Shown: positions 1 through 7,487 of the stretch, one piece after another
Layout of the letters: each line of letters begins with the position of its first letter
Position numbering within the stretch: the first letter of the stretch is position 1
Notes under the pieces: model-generated
What the model was told of the DNA's origin: nothing
Database searches by the model: none
The model's input: only the letters and a program-made list of their open reading frames with translations
From: a bacterium
GTDB taxonomy: Bacteria; Planctomycetota; Planctomycetia; Pirellulales; Pirellulaceae
Reading direction: 5' to 3'
Length of the DNA stretch: 64,000 nucleotides
Assembly: GCA_016124445.1 (NCBI GenBank)
Contig: WGNR01000009.1
Location: forward strand, 1-64,000
Translations under genes and position numbers: made by a program

Positions 1-119
1 AACACCTGCTATCGGAGGGCAAAGCCAAGATGGTGGCCGTGGTCGCCTGCATGCGCAAACTGCTATGCATCCTCAACTCGATTGCCCGAAATGGGAAATC
101 GTGGGAGGAATGTGTTTGA
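1..119 (+). mobile_element. IS110-family transposase, 3' end only (partial)
   Basis: The frame starting at base 3 is open from the left edge and ends at a TGA at 117-119. Its 38 residues include GKAKMVAVVACMRKLLCILN, which matches the conserved C-terminus of IS110-family transposases (Transposase_20 domain, with the pattern K-x-A-x-V-A-x-M-R-K-L-L). The DEDD catalytic domain lies outside the window. IS110 elements carry no typical terminal inverted repeats, so the right end cannot be placed exactly. It must lie before or within the tail of the gene that stops at 189, leaving at most about 70 bases of 3' non-coding end. It could be an intact element or a remnant. Confidence 0.75.
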
Positions 120-188
120 CAAAATAAGACAGTCGCTACGATGACCGAGAGGTTGAACCTGTTGTGAATCTTGAGGGTGTCACCAGGC

Positions 189-749
189 CTAGTCGCGGGT
201 CACGATCTCCAGCAGTTCGACCGCTGGTTCGCCGTTGCAGTAGATCAGGGCGGTACGGCCGTAGACCGTTTCGCCTGGCTCAAGTGCCATCAGCTCGCGA
301 AGTTCTTCCGCCGGCTCGACATGCCATAGGCAGGTCAGCTGCACTTCACGAAGGACGTTGTGTTCGATCAGCACGCGGCCCAGCGGAATTCGTTCGCTCT
401 TGATTTCGTTCGCGGGGGCTTCGTCAAGGAACTCGCAGTTGAGACGGACGATCCCGTACTGAACCACTTTGCCGTCGCTTTGCCGCGTGAGCAGAATCTT
501 TCGCGAGTAATACTGGCCATCCGTTTTTCGTTCGAGCACTTCCACGTCGACATGGCAGCCGTGGAACTTTTCGACGGTGACCGTCATGTGCTCGTTATGG
601 GCCAGCAGTTGATGGAAAGGAGGCGGGGTCTGCTGGGCCGATACTTCTTCGAAACGACCTAGCGTTTCGGACTTTTCGTAGAACAACGCGATTAGCTGGC
701 TAAGCTCAGGCATCGTTTGATGGGACCGTTTCACGTCGGGGCCTCGCAT
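189..749 (-). CDS. Chorismate pyruvate-lyase-like / UTRA-fold protein
   Basis: This 186-residue protein has the pattern of the chorismate lyase (UbiC)/UTRA fold. An N-terminal segment includes HQLLAHNEHMTVTVEKFHG, followed by a central strand with SRKILL, then PLGRVLIEHN, and a C-terminal strand ending GEPAVELLEIVTRD. Chorismate lyase converts chorismate to 4-hydroxybenzoate and pyruvate; the family also holds non-enzymatic ligand-binding members, so activity is not proven. No membrane segment is visible. A second in-frame ATG lies at codon 13 (713) and neither start has a good ribosome binding site. It is the last gene of a minus-strand run behind the polyprenyl synthase fusion and the terpene cyclase. 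A role in making an aromatic acceptor or cofactor for that pathway is inference. Confidence 0.6.
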   Translation of the reverse strand: MRGPDVKRSHQTMPELSQLIALFYEKSETLGRFEEVSAQQTPPPFHQLLAHNEHMTVTVEKFHGCHVDVEVLERKTDGQYYSRKILLTRQSDGKVVQYGIVRLNCEFLDEAPANEIKSERIPLGRVLIEHNVLREVQLTCLWHVEPAEELRELMALEPGETVYGRTALIYCNGEPAVELLEIVTRD

Positions 750-798
750 ATAAGGTTACGAAACTTGAGGTGGCCAACAGTCAGGTTGATCGGTGGGG

Positions 799-2643
799 CT
801 ACGAGGTTGGCGCGGCTAGGGGGAATTCCAATTGCGTGGTGGGTATGACTATCGTCGGTTTGTGCTGGTGGGGCGTTTCCAGGATTGAATCAACCAAATA
901 ATAGAGTAATTGCCGGAACGGCTCAGGGTGAATTTCGTCGGCAATTTCTTCCGCTTTCGCCCGATATTTTTCAACCAGCTGCTCGGCGGCCTCGAAAACA
1001 CCCCCTTCGATATACAAACTCCGGACCCGCTGAATCTTGGCGGCGGCGGTCAAATCGGGGTCGTTGGCGATGCCGATCAGCTCTTGCCGGCGGTCAGCTT
1101 TCAGGTTGGCCAGGGCCAAAGCCCACAGCACCGTCGGGCGTCCGCCGATGATATCGTTGCCGGCGGTCAGCTTGTTGTCCGAGTCGCCGAGCCAATCTTT
1201 CAGGTCGTTGAGGATCTGGAAAGCGACCCCCACATGCCGGGCGAACTTTCGCATCTCGTCACGATACTCTTCGCCCGTGTTGGCCAAAGCGATCCCGCAG
1301 TGCAGGGCCGCCTCGAACGCAGGCGAAGTTTTCAATGCATATATTTTCAACGCGTCGATCGGAGTCAACTCTTTGCTGGCCGAATCTCGCCACAACAGTT
1401 CGGCTCCCTGGCCTTCGGAAAGACGCATGTGCGCTTCGGCCAACTGGTCGACGATCTTGGAAACCACCTCGGCGCCCAAAGTCTTCACCTCGCGGCTGAC
1501 CAGTCGGTAGCCCAGGCCAATCATGTAGTCGCCCAGGTTGATTCCGGTCGAGACACCGAACTGCCGGTGGATGGTTGGTTCGCCGTAGCGGAACTCGTCG
1601 TCGTCTTCGATGTCGTCGTGAACGAGCGAGGCCTTGTGGAATGTTTCAATCGCCAACGCGGCTCGTTTGACCGAGTCCGAAAACTGCGACACATGCGCCG
1701 CCCCATCGGCTGCCATTCCGCGAGCACCGGTCAGGGCATCGTAAACTGCGAGCGTTGTGAAAGGACGCGAGTACTTGCCGCCGCGGCCAACAAAGTCGAT
1801 CGCCAGGCGTTCGGTCGCCGCGATCGGATCGATGTTCGGCAGATCGACCAGTTCGGCCTTGGCCGTTTCAGCCGTTTGCCGCTGCGGAGCGATCAGCCGC
1901 GTCAGTTCGTCGCGGGCAAACATTTCCTGCGCGGCACGCATCAAGTGTACGTAGGTTGAAGTCGTTTGTTGCGGTTGGCGATGCGGCAAGTGGATCATGT
2001 CGAAGACCCACTTCTCGTCGACCGAAGTGTTGCGGCAATCGCTCGAATGCAGCGGGACCGCCATGCAGGGAATGCCGGCGAGCATGATCTTGTCGAACGC
2101 TTTTTCCAGCACATTCAAACAGGCCACACCGACGACCGCGTCGACGTAACCGCTCACCAGGATCTTCATCACGATCGGCGAGCCTTCCGCCACCAGCACG
2201 CGGTAACCAAGCTCTTCGGCCTGACCGCGATAGTCGGCAATGCTGCATGCTCCGCAGGTCTTACAGTCCAGACCGAATTGGTCGTAATCGGCCGGGCAAC
2301 CTTCGGCATGTTTCAAACAGTGTGGCAACAGAAACAGACGACGTTCCGGAGGAATAGCCGAGACCTGATCACGCCAGAAAGCCGAAGCCATCATCACCAT
2401 CGTCCAGCCGACGTACGATTCAGGCAGGTCCATTTCGGTGAGTAAGGCCCGGGTGAGCTGTTCCATTTCGTCCTTCGACAGCGGACGCGATTTGTCGAGC
2501 TGGTCGCAAACCTGGTAACAGCGATCACGGATCTCTTCGCGCAGCGCCAAGCGATCGGGAACTTGCTTCAAATGGGCCGTTTTGCGGCGACGAGAGACGC
2601 GCTTGGAGGCACCGGTGGATTCAGGCTGGGAGGGGGAAGGCAT
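799..2643 (-). CDS. DUF116 - polyprenyl diphosphate synthase fusion protein
   Basis: This 614-residue protein has two domains. Residues about 85-220 match DUF116, a cysteine-rich family of unknown function, with LPHCLKHAEGC and LDCKTCGAC (Cys 109, 116, 127, 130, 133), then ACLNVLEKAF. Residues about 275-600 are a trans-isoprenyl diphosphate synthase: GGKYSRP, first aspartate-rich motif DDIED (343-347), and a second motif in which the first Asp is Asn (NDLKD, 479-483). Such enzymes condense isopentenyl diphosphate with allylic diphosphates to make C10-C50 chains; product length cannot be read safely. I chose the ATG at 2643 over an in-frame TTG two codons upstream. It begins 12 bases after the terpene cyclase stop, so the two are probably co-transcribed and this enzyme may make the cyclase substrate. 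Confidence 0.85.
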   Translation of the reverse strand: MPSPSQPESTGASKRVSRRRKTAHLKQVPDRLALREEIRDRCYQVCDQLDKSRPLSKDEMEQLTRALLTEMDLPESYVGWTMVMMASAFWRDQVSAIPPERRLFLLPHCLKHAEGCPADYDQFGLDCKTCGACSIADYRGQAEELGYRVLVAEGSPIVMKILVSGYVDAVVGVACLNVLEKAFDKIMLAGIPCMAVPLHSSDCRNTSVDEKWVFDMIHLPHRQPQQTTSTYVHLMRAAQEMFARDELTRLIAPQRQTAETAKAELVDLPNIDPIAATERLAIDFVGRGGKYSRPFTTLAVYDALTGARGMAADGAAHVSQFSDSVKRAALAIETFHKASLVHDDIEDDDEFRYGEPTIHRQFGVSTGINLGDYMIGLGYRLVSREVKTLGAEVVSKIVDQLAEAHMRLSEGQGAELLWRDSASKELTPIDALKIYALKTSPAFEAALHCGIALANTGEEYRDEMRKFARHVGVAFQILNDLKDWLGDSDNKLTAGNDIIGGRPTVLWALALANLKADRRQELIGIANDPDLTAAAKIQRVRSLYIEGGVFEAAEQLVEKYRAKAEEIADEIHPEPFRQLLYYLVDSILETPHQHKPTIVIPTTQLEFPLAAPTS

Positions 2644-2655
2644 AGGCAAAGTTGC

Positions 2656-4518
2656 TTATCGTGATTCTCTGAGTCCACTTCCGCTAACGATCTGCGGAGC
2701 CGTGTCGGCATGCGATCCAGCTTGCAATGCGCGACAGGTATGGGCCAGGGCACTGACCGTCATGATTCGCGGGTAGAGCTTTTCATAATACCACAGCTTC
2801 GAGAAGTAAAAACCGATTGGTGAACAATCCGCATGAGAATTTTCTTCGACCCTACGGCAGAGCCAGTCGATCGCTTTCTCGAGTGCAGCGTGATTTTCGT
2901 TTCCCTTATTGTGGCACAACAAGGCCTCAATGGCCAGCGAAGTCTCCTCGATACTACTCTCCAGCTGTCCCTCTGTAACCTGGCTAACAGAGGCACCACC
3001 CCCAAAACCGCCATCGGCGTTCTGCTGATCGGCCAACCAGGCCAGGGCGTACTTCACCTCGCTGGACACGTGGTCTGACGACCGATGGTCGCACTCCAGA
3101 CGCAGAACTTTCGAGGTGCCGTAGATCGGATTGTCTTCCTCGGTGCGGTCCTGATTGCCGAACCAGAGGGGTAGCCAGTGCGAGTCCTGCTGCTGCCGGC
3201 TGAGATAGGCATAGCCGTTTTCGATCTGGCGATCTGTTCGGCCTTCAGGCCAGGCTTCCCGCCAGGCCAGCAGGCCGCGGATCGCGTGGGCCGTGATGTC
3301 GCTGCCGCTGCGATCGAACGGCTGCGTTCCCCACCCGCGACAAAAAGTGGGCCAACCGCCATCGCGGTTTTGTAGATCGAATAGCCAACGACAACCATTG
3401 CGGGCCGCTTCGACGATGCGATCCTTGGTGCCCTGATCGAAATCGCCGCGATCAAAGAAGTGCCGCAATGCGAGCAGCGCCCCTGGCGTGTCGTCCGCGT
3501 CCGGAACGCTGCCGCTCAAATCGGTCCAGCCCCACGCGCCCGGCGCGGCACCTGTGAAAGGATGCACCTCTTTCGTCTGGCAATCCAAGAGCCAATCCAG
3601 GCACTCTTGCGTCAGATGCGAGTGGTCGTCTTCCAGCACCGAAAGGGCATTGATCGAAAGTGTCGTGACCCAGGTCGCCAGGTTGGTATCGATTGGCCAA
3701 CTGCCGTCGGGCCGCACGCTTTCGCGAATGAATCGCAAGCCGTTCTGGGCGACCAGGCTGTTGGCTCGGCCGGTTGCGGCAAGGCTCATTACGACGAAGC
3801 TGGTCAGCGGGATCGCTTCCAGGTAGCCGCCACTTTCCGGCTGCATCTTGGTCAGGACTTTCGCCGCCGTATTGAACGTCGCTCCGCGGATCAGCCGCGT
3901 GATCGGGTTCCATGGTTTGTCGTGATAGTACTTGGCCTGACCAATACCAACGAGCGCCGGAATCGCGTAGCTGACCACCGGCAATTGGACGAACTTGTAG
4001 AACGACTGCGGCAAGATGGCCGCCTCGAAGGGGAGGGGACTGACTTCTTTCCAACTGACCAGCCCGGCCAGGGCATAGTTCGTCAGGATCGGCACGGCGA
4101 ACGTTTTGTCTTTGCCGTACCGCGCTCGCAAGCCGCTCAGGCCACCTTTCTTTTCGATGTAGGCATTCGCGGCGGAGATGGCATCTGGGTTTTTCTCCGC
4201 ATCCCCAGTGATGGTCAGCGCGGCGACCGCCAGCATGGTGGTGGCGATATTCGAGTAGCTCAGGTCGGTATCGCCCCAGCCGCCATCCTGGTTTTGATTT
4301 GCCAGCAAGTAGGTGACGCCCCCTCGAACGAGCGACCGATCGGCATCGCTGGATGGTGAGCCATTTCGCAAAGCGAGTTCGACGGCACTAACCGCCGTGG
4401 CGGTCGAAAGGGCGGAGGTCGATAGCTCGCCAATCCAGTGTCCGCTGGGATCGCGCTGGTCGAGCAGATCGCGCTTGGCAACCAGGTAGCAGTTTCGGAC
4501 ACGGTCCAGATCGATCAT
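2656..4518 (-). CDS. Class II terpene cyclase (squalene-hopene cyclase-like)
   Basis: This 620-residue protein belongs to the prenyltransferase/squalene oxidase repeat family. It carries the class II cyclase protonation motif DADD at 340-343 (in SVPDADDTPGALLAL) and several QW-type repeats, such as QNQDGGWGD near 75, RPDGSWPID near 270, LQNRDGGW near 385 and QQNADGGFGGG near 500. The C-terminus has GFYFSKLWYYEKLYP, like squalene-hopene cyclases. It lacks the [10 protein letters not shown] and DLDDTA signatures of the true hopene cyclase at 23525-25636, so it is probably a paralogue with a different substrate or product. No signal peptide is present; the family binds membranes monotopically. 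It leads the minus-strand terpenoid run and is divergent from a radical SAM gene. The substrate is unknown. Confidence 0.85.
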   Translation of the reverse strand: MIDLDRVRNCYLVAKRDLLDQRDPSGHWIGELSTSALSTATAVSAVELALRNGSPSSDADRSLVRGGVTYLLANQNQDGGWGDTDLSYSNIATTMLAVAALTITGDAEKNPDAISAANAYIEKKGGLSGLRARYGKDKTFAVPILTNYALAGLVSWKEVSPLPFEAAILPQSFYKFVQLPVVSYAIPALVGIGQAKYYHDKPWNPITRLIRGATFNTAAKVLTKMQPESGGYLEAIPLTSFVVMSLAATGRANSLVAQNGLRFIRESVRPDGSWPIDTNLATWVTTLSINALSVLEDDHSHLTQECLDWLLDCQTKEVHPFTGAAPGAWGWTDLSGSVPDADDTPGALLALRHFFDRGDFDQGTKDRIVEAARNGCRWLFDLQNRDGGWPTFCRGWGTQPFDRSGSDITAHAIRGLLAWREAWPEGRTDRQIENGYAYLSRQQQDSHWLPLWFGNQDRTEEDNPIYGTSKVLRLECDHRSSDHVSSEVKYALAWLADQQNADGGFGGGASVSQVTEGQLESSIEETSLAIEALLCHNKGNENHAALEKAIDWLCRRVEENSHADCSPIGFYFSKLWYYEKLYPRIMTVSALAHTCRALQAGSHADTAPQIVSGSGLRESR

Positions 4519-4610
4519 CAGGCGGGCGATTTCGTTTCAAAATGAGGCTTGCAGGGTCCTTAGCATCGTAAATGGGGCGATCGTACCTGTCTATCGGCGG
4601 CTCGACTTGG

Positions 4611-4639
4611 CTGACTTTTGGCTTCGGTCGGGTTAGAAT
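4611..4639 (+). promoter_or_regulatory. Candidate sigma70-type promoter for the radical SAM gene
   Basis: CTGACT (4611-4616) and TAGAAT (4634-4639) are separated by 17 bases, which fits a -35/-10 pair with two and one mismatches to consensus. It lies about 40 bases upstream of the ATG at 4682, in the 163-base region between divergent genes. This is by-eye matching, and planctomycete promoters are poorly characterised. Confidence 0.35.
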
Positions 4640-4681
4640 GAAAGGCTGTCTCCAACCGCTTGATCCTACCTAGGCAATCGC

Positions 4682-5983
4682 ATGTACTTCCGCCTGGCGA
4701 AACGCGCTCTGCTCGAAACCGACAAACGACTCGTGGCCAAGTTTCTGTGGCTGATGGGGTTTAAGGGTCTGCGCTCGGTTCAGAAGCACAAGGCCCGGCT
4801 CAAACGGGGGGAGTTCTTTCCGCCGTTCTTGTACATCTCGGTGATCAACAGCTGTAACCTTCGCTGCCAGGGCTGCTGGGTAGACGTTTCGGCGAAGCAG
4901 GCCAAGTTGGATCTCGACGCGATGGACCGTTTGCTTGGCGAAGCCAAAGCGATGGGGAATGCGTTCTTCGGGATCCTCGGCGGCGAGCCGTTCATGCACG
5001 CCGACATTCTGGAGATCTTCCGCCGGCACCAGGATGCCTACTTCCAGGTCTTCACCAACGGCCACTTCATCACCGACGAAGTCGCCAAGGAACTCCGCAA
5101 GCTGGGCAATGTGACTCCGCTGATCAGTATCGAAGGGACCGAAATCATCAGCGATGTCCGCCGAGGCCGGGGCGGTGTGTACAGCAAGTCGATGGAAGGG
5201 ATCCACAACTGCATCAACAACAAACTGCTTACCGGCGTGTGCACCAGTTTGTGTCAGTCGAATTTCGATGACCTGTTGCGGGAGGAATGGATCGACCGGC
5301 TGATCGAGATGGGTGTCTTCTATTGTTGGTACCATGGCTACCGAGTCGTTGGTCCGGTCCCCAATCCTGACCTGGCCCTGACGCCCGAGCAGCAGTTGGC
5401 GGTGCGGAAGTTCGTGGTCGAGATGCGGGTCAAGAAGCCGATCGCAATCATTGATGCCTACCACGATGCCAACGGCAACGCTCTGTGCCCGGCGGCGACC
5501 GGCTTCACGCATCACATTAGCCCTTACGGCGATATCGAGCCGTGCCCGGTGATTCAATTCGCCAAGGAATCGATCCACGACGAACGCCCCTTGCGGCAGG
5601 TCTTCAACGAGTCGGCCTACCTACGCGACTTCCGCGAACTGGCGGCTAAGAATACCCGCGGGTGCATCATTCTCGAACGGCCGGAACTGCTGGCTGATTT
5701 CGCCCGGGAGCACGAAGCGAAAGATACGACCGTTCGCCAGGAAGCGTACCAGGAACTCGACGTGCTGAAGTCGAACCCATCGCAGTACAACCCAGGCAAC
5801 GAGATCCCAGAGAAAAGCTGGGTTTACTGGCTGCTGAAGAAGTATGCGTTCCACGATTACGGCGCGTATACCAAGCACTTTCATGTCGAAAACTGGCAGC
5901 CAACGATTCAACCGGATGGCAGCACGGCACCTGCCCCTGACAATCTGGTGCAGCTGAATGTCGATTCGTCCAGCAAAGCGTAG
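4682..5983 (+). CDS. Radical SAM protein, divergent from the terpene cyclase
   Basis: This 433-residue protein has the radical SAM cluster motif CNLRCQGC (Cys 58, 62, 65), which binds a [4Fe-4S] cluster and S-adenosylmethionine. The following GGEPF motif and the ISIEG strand complete the TIM-barrel signature. Extra cysteines in TSLCQS, NALCPAA and EPCPVI could bind a second cluster, though a full SPASM spacing is not clear. The N-terminal part is helical and basic, the C-terminus is a tail rich in Trp, His and Tyr, and no membrane segment is visible. It is transcribed away from the class II terpene cyclase, 163 bases apart. By analogy with HpnH, which adds an adenosyl radical to diploptene, it may modify the cyclase product; that is inference. 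Confidence 0.8.
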   Translation: MYFRLAKRALLETDKRLVAKFLWLMGFKGLRSVQKHKARLKRGEFFPPFLYISVINSCNLRCQGCWVDVSAKQAKLDLDAMDRLLGEAKAMGNAFFGILGGEPFMHADILEIFRRHQDAYFQVFTNGHFITDEVAKELRKLGNVTPLISIEGTEIISDVRRGRGGVYSKSMEGIHNCINNKLLTGVCTSLCQSNFDDLLREEWIDRLIEMGVFYCWYHGYRVVGPVPNPDLALTPEQQLAVRKFVVEMRVKKPIAIIDAYHDANGNALCPAATGFTHHISPYGDIEPCPVIQFAKESIHDERPLRQVFNESAYLRDFRELAAKNTRGCIILERPELLADFAREHEAKDTTVRQEAYQELDVLKSNPSQYNPGNEIPEKSWVYWLLKKYAFHDYGAYTKHFHVENWQPTIQPDGSTAPAPDNLVQLNVDSSSKA

Positions 5984-6014
5984 AGCCTGGTTCAAAACCG
6001 GCTCCAATTTGTTT
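5983..6014 (+). terminator. Possible intrinsic terminator after the radical SAM gene
   Basis: A hairpin GAGCCtGGTT / AACCGGCTC with a short loop begins at the stop codon and is followed by CAATTTGTTTG. The T-run is interrupted and one base is bulged, so it is weak. Confidence 0.35.
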
Positions 6015-6120
6015 GTACGCTAAGAAGGTTCCTAATAAACTAGGAACGTGCTTCACTTCCGCGGGCATCGATGACGGATCCCACGTCTGCCTCTCAACTA
6101 ATCTTTAAATCTATTCACCG

Positions 6121-7011
6121 ATGCGAATTCTGGCCTGCTTGTTGATTGTTCTGACGGCGAAAACGCTGCTGGCTCAAGATCCTTCCAAGTTGCCGCACGG
6201 GGAACATTTGCCCGGCGTCGACAACGTGCTGAAAGTGACCAAGAACGTCGTCAGCGGCAGCCAGCCGCACGGCGAAGAAGGTTTCAAGACGCTGCAAGAC
6301 CTGGGGATCGATGTCATCGTTTCGGTCGACGGAGCGATCCCCAGCGTCGAGTTGGCTCATAAGTACGGCATGCGATATGTCCATATCCCCTTCGGTTACG
6401 ACGGTATTCCCGACCAGGCCCAGGCCTCGCTCAAGCGGGTGATGCAGGACTATCAGCAACAAAAGATCTTCTTCCACTGCCATCACGGTAAACATCGCGG
6501 CCCAGCTGCCGCGGCGTTGGCTTGTTACGAAGATGGCGGCCTGACCAAAAACCAGGCGATCGACTTCATGCGTAGCGCGGGCACCAGTTCCGACTACGCT
6601 GGCTTGTGGAAAGGGATCCTCGAGTTCAAACCGGTCCCCAAGTCGACCCCGCTTCCGCCGCTGGTGGAAGTGGCCAAGGTCGACTCATTGGCGATGGCGA
6701 TGGCCAAGATCGATCGAGTCTACGATCGGTTGGTGCTGTGCAAAGAAGCCGACTGGAAGACCCCGCCCAAGCATGCCGACGTGTTGCCGGTTCACGAAGC
6801 ATTGATGCTGCAGGAAGGTATCTACGAGGCCGGCCGGCTTCTGCAAGAGGATCAGTTCGACGCAAAATTCCGCGAGAGGGTCGACGTCACCGTGGAAATG
6901 AGCACCACGCTCAAAAAGCAAATCGAAGCCGGGCAAACGAAAGATGCGACCGCGTCCCTCAAGGCGATCAAAGCTTCCTGTACCGCGTGTCATGCGAAGT
7001 ACCGCAACTAG
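6121..7011 (+). CDS. Periplasmic dual-specificity phosphatase fused to a c-type cytochrome domain
   Basis: This 296-residue protein starts with a signal peptide (MRILACLLIVLTAKTLLAQ). Residues about 30-165 form a protein tyrosine/dual-specificity phosphatase domain with the CX5R loop HCHHGKHRG (Cys120, Arg126). An upstream strand, DVIVSVDGAIP, may hold a general acid but this is unclear. Residues about 180-296 are helical and end in CTACH (Cys287, Cys290, His291), a haem c attachment motif close to the C-terminus, as in class II cytochromes c (c'/c556). The phosphatase loop carries three extra histidines, which could alter chemistry or bind metal. Both domains would work outside the cytoplasm. 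It is convergent with the next gene, 8 bases apart. The combination is clear from sequence; the substrate is unknown. Confidence 0.8.
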   Translation: MRILACLLIVLTAKTLLAQDPSKLPHGEHLPGVDNVLKVTKNVVSGSQPHGEEGFKTLQDLGIDVIVSVDGAIPSVELAHKYGMRYVHIPFGYDGIPDQAQASLKRVMQDYQQQKIFFHCHHGKHRGPAAAALACYEDGGLTKNQAIDFMRSAGTSSDYAGLWKGILEFKPVPKSTPLPPLVEVAKVDSLAMAMAKIDRVYDRLVLCKEADWKTPPKHADVLPVHEALMLQEGIYEAGRLLQEDQFDAKFRERVDVTVEMSTTLKKQIEAGQTKDATASLKAIKASCTACHAKYRN

Positions 7012-7019
7012 TCGCAGGT

Positions 7020-7475
7020 TTAGTTGTGCGGACGTGGAATAATGGGGAATATGTCTTGGTGAAGGACTTCAACTCCAGCGAGATATGCGATTACCACCGT
7101 AAGCGCCCACAATGCCAAAAACAGGGCGACACTACAAACGCTCCGTAGTGGTGTCGATACCGAATAGCCCTCCGGAAAATCGGGATGATTGATTGGCAAG
7201 TCGTAAGCATGGCGTGCCATGATAATCGAGCCAGCGACGATCAGCGCGATTAGAAAAGCCCAAAAAACGATCGGAGGCATCCGCAACCCAAACATCCAAA
7301 TGAAGAACAATTGGGAAACCAGGCCAACGACGACCAGAAGCGGGTCAAGCAGCATTTGATGAAACCGCTTTTCCCGAATCACCTCGGATACCGTTTGTTC
7401 GTCAGGTAGATCCGAGGGGGCCAGTGAAGCGAATGGCTTGTCGTCGTTTTCCGGGCGCAGGTTCTCAGGTTCCAT
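7020..7475 (-). CDS. Small membrane protein of unknown function
   Basis: I do not recognise the family of this 151-residue protein. The first 40 residues are polar and acidic. Three hydrophobic stretches follow: LLVVVGLVSQLFFIWMFGL (near 45-65), IVFWAFLIALIVAGSIIMA (near 70-88) and SVALFLALWALTVVIAYLA (near 115-133). This suggests a three-span inner-membrane protein with a cytoplasmic N-terminus. It begins 12 bases after the stop of the aspartic protease gene, so the two are probably co-transcribed. No catalytic motif is visible. Confidence 0.65.
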   Translation of the reverse strand: MEPENLRPENDDKPFASLAPSDLPDEQTVSEVIREKRFHQMLLDPLLVVVGLVSQLFFIWMFGLRMPPIVFWAFLIALIVAGSIIMARHAYDLPINHPDFPEGYSVSTPLRSVCSVALFLALWALTVVIAYLAGVEVLHQDIFPIIPRPHN

Positions 7476-7487
7476 CGTACGCTCTGA

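Noticed and set aside
910..1959. An open plus-strand frame of 349 codons opposite the prenyl synthase
   Set aside because: Antisense shadow of a gene with clear DUF116 and polyprenyl synthase motifs.
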